A stretch of DNA of 37,069 nucleotides from Microbacteriaceae bacterium PS02333 (lineage in GTDB: Bacteria > Actinomycetota > Actinomycetes > Actinomycetales > Microbacteriaceae), in NCBI GenBank assembly GCA_029959665.1, contig JASCOI010000018.1, forward strand, positions 1-37,069, in the 5' to 3' direction. The position numbers and the translations under genes are program-made. The notes beneath the pieces were generated by a model. The model made no database searches and was not told the origin of the DNA. It saw only the letters and a list, made by a program, of their open reading frames with translations. Shown here piece by piece: positions 30,604 through 37,069 of the stretch (the first letter of the stretch is position 1; every line of letters starts with the position of its first letter).

Positions 30604-33050
30604 CAGAACCCGACTCCTTCGCCTGCGGACTGGACGCCAGCCTTGGTGATGGTCGCGTGCATGCTGCCACCATACGTCGGACCGATCTTGCCGATGCCGT
30701 AGCGGATGGTGATCTGCTCATACAGGATGTCCTTGCCCTTGGGCGAGTAGTTGGCGCACTTGTCAACGGAAATATTCGGGCCGAAACTGTAGCTCTCTTT
30801 CGTGGTGTCCGTGGTGTTGCAGCGGATGTACCCCTGGTAGCCGCGGTACTTGGTCTTCGACCACGCCGACGCGCCGTCGTAGTACTGCAGGGTCTTCATC
30901 GTGCTCTTCCAGATCATCGTCCGGCTGTTGATGTGCACGTTTGCGGTCTTCGAGCGGATCTTGCCCGCGGCGCGGATAACCGCACCGCCGGTCGGGGCAG
31001 TCGCAGCGGTGTCGCCGCTGTCGAAGGTCGCTTCCGGGGTCATGACTCCCATGCCGTCGTACGCCGCGGCGTCCTGGTCGTCGCTAGGCATCACGGCGCA
31101 GACGTTGAAGTCGTCCGGCTGCGTCGTCGTGCCTGACTGCGCGTTCTGCTGCAGCAGTGCTTCGGCGCAGTAGTTGTCGATCGGGGTGTCCGATGCGGTG
31201 AACTTCCACGGGCCGAACGTCTTGTCGGCGGCGACGCCGGCAGACGTGCCGGTCACGTGAGCGGTCCAGTAGTACGTCTGGCCCGCCGTCAGCGAAGCCG
31301 TGGGACGGAATACCTCCGTCGTCGCTGCGCTGGTCTCGATGGGGTCGGTGACGCCGTCCGGGTTCGTCGTCAGCGTGTACTGCGCGGTGACGTCGGCGGC
31401 GAACGAGTCATTCGTGGCCTTCAGGTACAGCCCCGTGTCGGTCGACGCGTACGCCGTGTCGACCGGGTAGCCGGAGACGCCGTTAGTGACCCAGTCACCG
31501 CCGAGGTTGAATAGCATACTGGTCGTGGTGACAGCGTTCCCAGCCTGGTCCACGATGGTTGCGTCGACTCGGTGCTCGCCACCTCGGGCGGCGACGCTCA
31601 CCTTCGCGGTCGTCGTCTTCGTTGCGGACAAGTCAACCGAGCCCGCGTCGGCGCCGTCAACGGTGAGGCCGAGCTGCTGCCCGGTCCCGGTTGCGACTGC
31701 AGCGGTGACGGAGCACGTGAAGTCCGCCGTGGGGATGCGGTAGGTGGTGGAGCCTGCCGCGTAGGGGCAGGTCACCTTCGGTGCGATCGGGCTGGCGTAC
31801 CAGCCCTGAACGTCGAAGACGTAGTTCGTTGCGGAGCCGATGTTGTGCAGGTCGAGCTTGCCGTTCGCGCCGAGCGGCACCGTGATGGTGTTGGTGCGGA
31901 TGGTGTCGTAGTCGTAGTTGATCGCGCTCGTGTTGGGCTCGTCCGCGTCGTCTGCCCATACGCGTGCGTAGCCTCCGTTCTGGCCGCCGTGCGCAACGGT
32001 GAGAGAGAGCACGACCGCAGAAACACCGGACCCGATGACCGGGACACCGGCCTGTCCTGCGACCTGGATGGCGCGGGTCTCGTTCGCGCCGACGATCTTG
32101 TTGCCGGTTGCACGGGAGTCGTAGACGCGGCCGGTACCGGGAGTGAAGACGGCGCCGCTCTTACCCGCGGCGGTGAAGTAGCCCTGCACGTCGACGACCA
32201 GGTTGATGGTGCTGGTGCCGTTGTAGATGTTGATCTTGCCATCGTCGGAGAGCTCGACCTGGGCCTGCATGCCAGTTGTCGTGCTCCCGGCATAGTTGAA
32301 CGAGTTCGTTGGACGAGTCCCGTCGGCAGCGTAGGGGGTGAGATACCCGACCTTGTCCGTCGTGTTGATCGCAATCAGGTTCACGATCGCGCCTGATGCG
32401 TCGGCGGGGACGCCGGCCGTACCAGACACCTGGACGGTCACGGTCTTACCGCCAGCAACTGTGGCCTTGGTTGCTCCGAGCCCGGAACGGGTGTCGACGA
32501 TCCGCTTTCCGTTCAGAGGCACGAAACCACCGGGGGCGGTGCCGTCGGTGTTGGCCGTGTAGTACCCCTGCACGTCGAGGATGAGGCGCACGGAGTTCTG
32601 CGTCTTGACCTGGATCGTCCCGTCTGCTGCCACAGCGAGCACAGAGGAGAACGACGTGTTGTCGTTGTCGATTCCGCCGTAGATCCCCATCGACGTCGTC
32701 GAGGCGTTCGCGTCGGGACGGCCGTAGAGGATGGCCTGGGAGGGAATGTCTGCAACGGTCGCGACGAGCGACACCGCACCCACCGAACCGTCATCAGGAA
32801 CGCCCGCAAGCCCGGCAACCTTCACGGTCCGCCATGTGTCAGCTGGCATCGGTGTGCTGTATCCACCGATGTTGTTCTTCGTGTCCAGCAGACGGCCGGT
32901 AGCGGGAACGAACACACCACCGGTTCCGGTATCGCTCAACGCCTGCGCTGGCGCGGCGACGAGCAGTGATCCGAGAAGAGCAAGCGCACCGAGGGCCGCC
33001 GCAGCAATACTGCGTCCCCTCGGTCGCGGAGCGTGCAGCACTGTGCGCAC
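30603..33050 (-). CDS. large secreted protein with three beta-repeats
   Basis: An 815-residue exported protein. The signal peptide is IAAAALGALALLGSLLVAAP to about AQA. Three repeats of about 120 residues follow, each with a GRLLDT/GKRIVDT/GRVYDS opening and ending DVQGYYT, DVQGYFT or DVQGWYA; similar repeats occur in actinobacterial surface and cell-wall proteins. Then come Ig-like segments (about 450-650) and a Cys-containing C-terminal part ending GGSMHATITKAG. GTG at 33050 with AGGGGGT upstream fits the signal peptide; the open frame to 33197 is upstream sequence. Likely adhesion, a surface layer or an effector; no catalytic motif seen. Confidence 0.8.
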   Translation of the reverse strand: MRTVLHAPRPRGRSIAAAALGALALLGSLLVAAPAQALSDTGTGGVFVPATGRLLDTKNNIGGYSTPMPADTWRTVKVAGLAGVPDDGSVGAVSLVATVADIPSQAILYGRPDANASTTSMGIYGGIDNDNTSFSSVLAVAADGTIQVKTQNSVRLILDVQGYYTANTDGTAPGGFVPLNGKRIVDTRSGLGATKATVAGGKTVTVQVSGTAGVPADASGAIVNLIAINTTDKVGYLTPYAADGTRPTNSFNYAGSTTTGMQAQVELSDDGKINIYNGTSTINLVVDVQGYFTAAGKSGAVFTPGTGRVYDSRATGNKIVGANETRAIQVAGQAGVPVIGSGVSAVVLSLTVAHGGQNGGYARVWADDADEPNTSAINYDYDTIRTNTITVPLGANGKLDLHNIGSATNYVFDVQGWYASPIAPKVTCPYAAGSTTYRIPTADFTCSVTAAVATGTGQQLGLTVDGADAGSVDLSATKTTTAKVSVAARGGEHRVDATIVDQAGNAVTTTSMLFNLGGDWVTNGVSGYPVDTAYASTDTGLYLKATNDSFAADVTAQYTLTTNPDGVTDPIETSAATTEVFRPTASLTAGQTYYWTAHVTGTSAGVAADKTFGPWKFTASDTPIDNYCAEALLQQNAQSGTTTQPDDFNVCAVMPSDDQDAAAYDGMGVMTPEATFDSGDTAATAPTGGAVIRAAGKIRSKTANVHINSRTMIWKSTMKTLQYYDGASAWSKTKYRGYQGYIRCNTTDTTKESYSFGPNISVDKCANYSPKGKDILYEQITIRYGIGKIGPTYGGSMHATITKAGVQSAGEGVGF

Positions 33051-33059
33051 GAGACCCCC

Positions 33060-33088
33060 TAAATCTTGAGACAGCCCCGTGCTGTCAA
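33060..33088 (-). promoter_or_regulatory. promoter of the secreted repeat protein
   Basis: On the minus strand TTGACA (33083-33088) lies 17 bases before GATTTA (33060-33065), which ends nine bases before the GTG start. Confidence 0.55.
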
Positions 33089-33244
33089 CCCAAGAAGAGT
33101 AATCTCCAGCTCTTTCATAGCCACCCCCCAGAGCGGGGCACAGACCCGAGTATCTAACTCCCAAGTCGATAGCGAGTCCAACCCTTAGCAGGCGCACGAG
33201 CGGCGGTAACGATCTCGGGTGAAGCGGTAAGGGAGGGTGCCTAC

Positions 33245-33544
33245 TCAGGCACCGGTGAGGTAAGCACCGATTTGCGCAGCGAGTTGCCTCACACGGTCAG
33301 CGTCAACGAGGTAGCGCGCACGAGCGGTCTGTGCGGGCTGCGTTTGGGTGAGTGCTCCGATGGCGACAAGCACATCGATGTGCTCCTGCGTTACAGACGT
33401 GGGCAGGTTAAGTACCTCGGCGAGCTCGTCGGCGCTTCGCGGCGTGGACCCACCAGCGAGGGACCGCACGATCCAGGCACGTGGAACGCGCGCAACCGCA
33501 TCGAGGGTCTGTCCGATTTGAGGGAGTTCTGCCTGGGTCGTCAT
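33245..33544 (-). CDS. ArsR-like winged-helix protein
   Basis: A 99-residue protein that could bind DNA: RAWIVRSLAGGSTPRSADEL, followed by AEVLNLPTSVTQEHIDVLVA, has the helix-turn-helix and wing pattern seen in ArsR/MarR-like regulators. The ATG at 33544 is probably the start, but the frame stays open upstream into an IS30 transposase fragment with no stop, so a fused product is possible. The regulated genes are unknown. Confidence 0.6.
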   Translation of the reverse strand: MTTQAELPQIGQTLDAVARVPRAWIVRSLAGGSTPRSADELAEVLNLPTSVTQEHIDVLVAIGALTQTQPAQTARARYLVDADRVRQLAAQIGAYLTGA

Positions 33545-33644
33545 GCGCTCATTCTGCCGCGCCGGGAAACACGCCTCAATCGAACGTGGGCGGCTCGAAT
33601 AGCAAGGATGCGCCGTCGCAACTGAACGAGCAAGGACGCTACCG

Positions 33645-34117
33645 GCCAGGTCATCACGGATCTGCTCCGGGGACCAGTTCCGCACCAACCGCAGCTCGAC
33701 TTGCAATGCAAGCTCGACCCGGTCCAGCTTCCGCGGTTTCGGGCGCCGCGCACGAGCCCGGCACTGCTTCTCGGCGGAGTACGGCCGGTAGGTCCGACTA
33801 GTCGCGGAGTTCCTCGTCAACTCACGGCTGATCGTCGATGGCGCCCTACCGAGGGCTCTAGCGATCGCACGCACGCCCTCACCCACGAGGCGCAGGTCCG
33901 CGATCTGCAGCCGCTCTTCCTGGCTCAAATACCGGTCCGAGCGGGGCTTGTGAGCGAACGGGTTCCGTCCGCCGGCTGCTTTGACCCATCGGTATCCCTG
34001 ACGTCGGTCCACGCCGACAGCATCACAGGCCGCCGTCCGTCCGAGGCCCTGTCTCAATAGCTCCCAGAACCGTGCCTCTCGAGCACGGTGTTCCAGCCTC
34101 GATCCCATCTGCAGCAC
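33645..34117 (-). pseudogene. IS30-family transposase N-terminal remnant
   Basis: About 157 residues match the N-terminal part of IS30 transposases: RAREARFWELLRQGLGRTAA, GVDRRQGYRWVKAAGG, RYLSQEERLQIADLR and APSTISRELTRN are the DNA-binding domain. Homology stops near NWSPEQIRDDL, before the DDE catalytic part, and the frame runs on into unrelated sequence and then the winged-helix gene. Truncated and inactive. Confidence 0.8.
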
Positions 34118-34130
34118 TCCGATTCACGGT

Positions 34131-34152
34131 GGTGTTGCAACGACCGGCTGAA
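34131..34152. mobile_element. putative IS30 terminal inverted repeat
   Basis: GGTGTTGCAACGACCGGCTGAA just upstream of the transposase start resembles ends of actinobacterial IS30 elements. The other end was not found, consistent with the truncation. Confidence 0.4.
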
Positions 34153-34238
34153 CCCAAGGATCGGTCACCGGACACGGCAGCGGCGGTGTCCCCTCAGCAC
34201 GCGACTCCGAAAAACGCACTGTGACGCTATGCCTCTGG

Positions 34239-35174
34239 TCAGCGCGTGCCGGTCCGCCCTCGTACGGCGGCTGCCCGGATCCGTTCCCACGGAACATCAC
34301 GAGACGTGTTGGCTGCGAGCCCTCCGCCACGCAGTCCCATGACCCTCTGCGCTTTGAAGAGGTCCGAGTTGTTGGGGTCCTTCACGCTGCTGTGCCAGAG
34401 CCGTAGCTTTGACTCATACGTGAAGGCGTCACGAACGCCCGGCAAGGTTCCGCGCTCGGTCACCCATCGATATGGGGACGGGTCGAGCAGTTGATAGTCG
34501 ATCGCGCGTGAAACACACGCGGCAACCCAGTCAGCGAACTGGATGTTGGCGCTGAGCTTGCTGTCGACGTGCATGGGAGGCTCGATGATGCGGCGCATCT
34601 CGGGGAAGTCTGCCGCGCGACCAAGGATGTGGCTGTACATCCGCGGCAGACGCTCTGCACGAGTCTTCTCGTTGATCTGATCAATCACGACCATGACGTT
34701 GGAGTTCCGGGTCTTCGCGTGCCGGGCGATCCGGTTGAGTGTCTCCTGCATAGCAGCTGTCTCGCGATCGACCGGTTCAGTCCCGCCAAGCGGTGCGACC
34801 TGTCCCGGCGTCCCCAAGGGCTTCTGGTCGGCGTAGTAGAACAGGCGGCCGCCCAGCTCGACCACTTGGCGAACCAGTCCGGCGAACACCCGGAGCTGTG
34901 CTGGGTAGTGCTTGTGCGTGTTCGGCCGGAAGAGGTCGGCACCCTTCTTCTCCCAGCGTCCTGGGTGCTCCGCTTCGGCCAGATCCTTGGCGAACAGCGT
35001 GTTCTTGTCCTTCTGGAACAGCGAGCCGAAGTAGCGAGCCTTGTGCTCGGGGATGATGAAGCCGGCGTAGCCGAACGCCGCGCTGGTGTTGTACTTGTTG
35101 TTGTCGCGGCTCACGAACGCACCGGTCTCGCCAACCTCGTCGATGTACGCAAGCAACACATGAACAAGTATCAC
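34239..35174 (-). CDS. DUF3800 domain-containing protein
   Basis: A 311-residue protein of the DUF3800 family, recognised from LLAYIDEVGETGAFVSRD at the start, a mid-protein VMVVIDQINEKT and QFADWVAACVSRAID near the end. The conserved acidic residues suggest an RNase H-like nuclease fold, though the role is not known. The family is often on mobile elements and is linked to structured leader RNAs. ATG at 35174, just after the hairpin of such a candidate RNA. The tail is Arg-rich. Confidence 0.85.
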   Translation of the reverse strand: MILVHVLLAYIDEVGETGAFVSRDNNKYNTSAAFGYAGFIIPEHKARYFGSLFQKDKNTLFAKDLAEAEHPGRWEKKGADLFRPNTHKHYPAQLRVFAGLVRQVVELGGRLFYYADQKPLGTPGQVAPLGGTEPVDRETAAMQETLNRIARHAKTRNSNVMVVIDQINEKTRAERLPRMYSHILGRAADFPEMRRIIEPPMHVDSKLSANIQFADWVAACVSRAIDYQLLDPSPYRWVTERGTLPGVRDAFTYESKLRLWHSSVKDPNNSDLFKAQRVMGLRGGGLAANTSRDVPWERIRAAAVRGRTGTR

Positions 35175-35255
35175 GCCTCAACGCAGAAACCCACGCCTGA
35201 CGGCGTGGGCTTCTCGAATTGGCGCTCGGGGAACTGTCTCATCCCTAGCTACCAC
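35175..35255 (-). ncRNA. structured leader upstream of DUF3800
   Basis: On the minus strand the hairpin arms CCCACGCC and GGCGTGGG (35190-35197 and 35202-35209; 8 bp, 4-base loop) extend through AGAA/TTCT to 35185-35214, ten bases before the DUF3800 ATG. The sequence upstream to about 35255 has further pairing potential. Comparable RNA motifs are known next to DUF3800 genes. Similar hairpins also occur in IS605-type elements, but no TnpA or TnpB is present. Confidence 0.5.
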
Positions 35256-35518
35256 CGCTGACTGTAGTCGATGCGTGTAGACCGTTTCCACCCCCGGTGC
35301 GAACTTTCATCCATGAGACGGCAAGACGTGCAGCGCCAGGTGCCGTTTCGAGTCTGCTGGTGCGAACGGCCCCCTATGCGACCGAACGGCGAACTGTGAG
35401 CGGGGGGGGCGATGTGCGCGCACCCGACGTGCCACCCGAGGTGCACGAGTAGCAAACGTTGCCATCCGCCAGCGGCGGTCACGCCTGGACCGCTGTCGCT
35501 CTGAGACCCACAGACAGC
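35256..35518. other. noncoding stretch upstream of the DUF3800 leader
   Basis: About 260 bases (some 390 up to the next stop) with no gene that I support. It includes a run of G at 35401-35408. Nothing else is recognised. Confidence 0.4.
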
Positions 35519-35552
35519 ACCAGCCCCTACCGCGGCCGCGGTAGGGGCTGGT
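35519..35552 (-). terminator. perfect palindromic terminator
   Basis: A 34-base perfect palindrome centred at 35535/35536 (AGCCCCTACCGCGG arm) lies 16 bases after the stop of the minus-strand 163-residue gene. Confidence 0.65.
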
Positions 35553-35568
35553 CAGACTAAGCCGAGCA

Positions 35569-36060
35569 CTACAACTGCAGATCGATGACCCGATCACTAG
35601 GCGCGGTGACAGTGACGACGCCGCCCTGCGGAGGCTCCACGGTTGCGATCCCCTCGTGATCGACGGTCAAGACGTAACCGGCGACAACGGCGCGGAGGTG
35701 TCGTCCCTCAAGCTTCTCGACAGGAGCAGCCCCGTTTCGAACAACGTCGGTGTCGATGTACTGGATCGGACGAGCTTGACCTCGCACCCACGGCCGCGCC
35801 GGACTGGCCTTACCCACCAGCGAAGCGAACTCTTCGGACTCGTTCCCGCTGAAGTACACACGACCCTCTGAGTCGCGGTCGAAGCCGTCTGCATCGAAAG
35901 CGGACACCACGCGCTCCTTGAACACTCCGATGATGACATCGCCGTAGCGCTCTGCCGCCTCATCAGTGATGCCCGCCCACCAGCCCAGCGTGGCGTCATC
36001 CATGTCCCGCATCCCCGACAGGACCTCGCGGTATGACTTCTTCAAGTTAACTACGATCAT
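35569..36060 (-). CDS. hypothetical protein, 163 residues
   Basis: Unrecognised. It starts MIVVNLKKSYREVLSG, and its C-terminal half (KLEGRHLRAVVAGYVLTVDH and VVTVTAPSDRVIDL) looks beta-rich. A strong AGAAGGAGTTAAG ribosome site and a near-consensus promoter precede it, so it is surely expressed. Isolated between two terminator-like or regulatory regions, it is a single-gene unit. Confidence 0.75.
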   Translation of the reverse strand: MIVVNLKKSYREVLSGMRDMDDATLGWWAGITDEAAERYGDVIIGVFKERVVSAFDADGFDRDSEGRVYFSGNESEEFASLVGKASPARPWVRGQARPIQYIDTDVVRNGAAPVEKLEGRHLRAVVAGYVLTVDHEGIATVEPPQGGVVTVTAPSDRVIDLQL

Positions 36061-36099
36061 CTTAACTCCTTCTAGGTGGATAGATCGGCCGTAGTTGAG

Positions 36100-36128
36100 A
36101 AGGTAGACCGCTCGCCAGTATCTGTCAA
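36100..36128 (-). promoter_or_regulatory. promoter of the 163-residue gene
   Basis: On the minus strand TTGACA (36123-36128) and TACCTT (36100-36105) are 17 bases apart, a near-perfect housekeeping promoter, 39 bases before the ATG. Confidence 0.7.
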
Positions 36129-36132
36129 CAAC

Positions 36133-36158
36133 TAGATGCTTAGATGCTGTCTAGATGC
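36133..36158. repeat. three TAGATGC repeats above the promoter
   Basis: TAGATGC occurs at 36133-36139, 36141-36147 and 36152-36158 in the same orientation, just upstream of the -35 of the 163-residue gene. A regulator-binding array is likely. Confidence 0.55.
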
Positions 36159-36324
36159 GCTAGGCGCGGCTCCTAAGCAGTCCGCTAGCCGATCGCTCAA
36201 CGGGACACGTCAGCGGCAACGCGACCTCGTGGATACTGCACGAAGTCATCTGCGCAGCACTACTCCCGCATCTAGGCTGACTGGATGTCCCCGAGCGAAC
36301 CAGACGATCGTCCGTCGGGGGGTC

Positions 36325-36846
36325 ATGTCGTGCTGCCCCAACTCCTGTGGGAGCGTCGCTACGGAGCCGTCCAACACATCATCAGAGCCGGGCAGCGCCG
36401 CACCGATCCGGCGAACTCCAACGCCGGCGGTTGCACCCGCGGATCCTGTTCCTGCGCTCACCGACGGTGAGACAGACGTTTGGCTGACCGACTGGCAAGT
36501 CGAGGAAGACGGATTCGATGTCGCGGTCGGCGAGCGCATCACATGGACCCTGTATGAATCGGACCAGCCGTGGATCGACCTGATCCTTGCGGTCCCGAGG
36601 ACGGTTCCTCTGCAGCGCGACACGTACGACCATGAACGCAGCGAGGAGGAGCTGTCTACCCGACGCGACCTGAGCGGTGTCCTAATCCGCATCGACCAGG
36701 TCTCGGTGAGCTTCGTGAGCTCGGAGCGCGCCGGTTACTCTGCGCCGCAAGCCCATGGCGGGCAGCAGCACGCTGTGTCCTCCCTGTCCAACCGTCGCCC
36801 GCACCACGGGACCATCACGGGATGGATCGTCCGAGTCCGCTCCTGA
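36325..36846 (+). CDS. DUF6578-like hypothetical protein
   Basis: A 173-residue protein. DVWLTDWQVEEDGFDVAVGE and RITWTL resemble the opening of the DUF6578 family, which has no known function. The Cys/Pro/Thr-rich first 45 residues may be wrongly included or a linker. ATG at 36325 is taken; an open frame reaches 36136 without a good site. The end has HHGTITGWIVRVRS, a beta strand ending the fold. Confidence 0.55.
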   Translation: MSCCPNSCGSVATEPSNTSSEPGSAAPIRRTPTPAVAPADPVPALTDGETDVWLTDWQVEEDGFDVAVGERITWTLYESDQPWIDLILAVPRTVPLQRDTYDHERSEEELSTRRDLSGVLIRIDQVSVSFVSSERAGYSAPQAHGGQQHAVSSLSNRRPHHGTITGWIVRVRS

Positions 36847-36965
36847 AGGAGATAGCAAAGCGACATCGAGGGCCCGCGCTCCTGATGTGGCGCGGTCTCT
36901 CACCGCCAGCCTGTCCGTTCGACGATGGTCCGGCGGACGCCATCGAGCAGGAGGATGCTGGTCGG

Positions 36966-37069
36966 ATGACAGACGAGGACGAAACGACCGGAACACCGCG
37001 TCGCTTCCGAACCCTACGACCGAACCCCCTCCGAGACGTTCTCCCGTGGGTGGCCGTTGTGGTGGGCGT
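36966..37069 (+). CDS. partial gene at window end, probable membrane protein
   Basis: Starts with MTDEDETTGTPRRFRTLRPN, and a hydrophobic segment begins at VLPWVAVVVG at the edge. AGGAGG lies eleven bases before the ATG. It continues beyond the window, so no identity is possible. Confidence 0.6.
   Translation, partial: MTDEDETTGTPRRFRTLRPNPLRDVLPWVAVVVG

Noticed and set aside
35185-35214. Hairpin as an IS605-type transposon end
   Set aside because: No TnpA or TnpB gene nearby; the link to DUF3800 explains it better, although a relict cannot be excluded.
35401-35408. G8 run as a slippage site
   Set aside because: It lies in noncoding DNA with no gene to be affected.
21324-37069. Prophage or integrative element
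   Set aside because: No integrase, capsid, portal, terminase, relaxase or replication gene is seen; only the IS30 remnant is clearly mobile.

Overview
The window is GC-rich, has dense actinobacterial-style coding with several leaderless starts, and carries gene types common in Microbacteriaceae. A plant- or soil-associated relative of Curtobacterium is my best guess from gene content alone; there is no rRNA or other marker to prove it.

Region 1 (about 0-6.4 kb and 11.7-18.2 kb) is polyamine catabolism. N-carbamoylputrescine amidase and agmatine deiminase (aguB, aguA) turn agmatine into putrescine. An APC permease probably imports a polyamine or amino acid, and an aldehyde dehydrogenase follows it. 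On the other strand a translationally coupled gabT-gabD-amine oxidase operon should oxidise putrescine to 4-aminobutanal, then GABA, then succinate semialdehyde, then succinate. A divergent PucR-type regulator and a TetR-type regulator flank that operon. Between these blocks sit a secreted alpha/beta hydrolase, a bacteriocin-like secreted protein with a small membrane partner, an SDR/TetR divergent pair with a candidate operator, a secreted Ig-like protein and a GNAT acetyltransferase. Three copies of a 40-44 bp perfect palindrome lie exactly between convergent genes and look like bidirectional terminators.

Region 2 (18.2-21.3 kb) holds an autoregulated-looking Fic protein with a perfect 12-bp inverted repeat upstream, an NAD-dependent epimerase-like protein and a MazF/RHH toxin-antitoxin pair. 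A strong hairpin at 21.3 kb marks the end of this core-like part.

Region 3 (21.3-37.1 kb) is accessory. It has a gene-poor stretch, a small XRE regulator with a palindrome over its start codon, and a tightly coupled six-gene operon (23.0-27.1 kb) of mostly unknown proteins. That operon contains two paralogous large proteins and three proteins sharing a small N-terminal domain; one of these also carries a Fic-inhibitor-like (VbhA-type) motif and a helix-turn-helix. Next come a HEPN-like protein, two unknown proteins, a hairpin-rich noncoding stretch, a large secreted repeat protein coupled to a small membrane protein, an IS30 transposase remnant joined in frame to a winged-helix gene, a DUF3800 protein with a structured leader, and further hypothetical genes. 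The six-gene operon and the DUF3800 leader RNA are the best candidates for something undescribed. No integrase, attachment-site pair, tRNA, rRNA or cas gene was seen, so the limits and mobility of this region are unproven.
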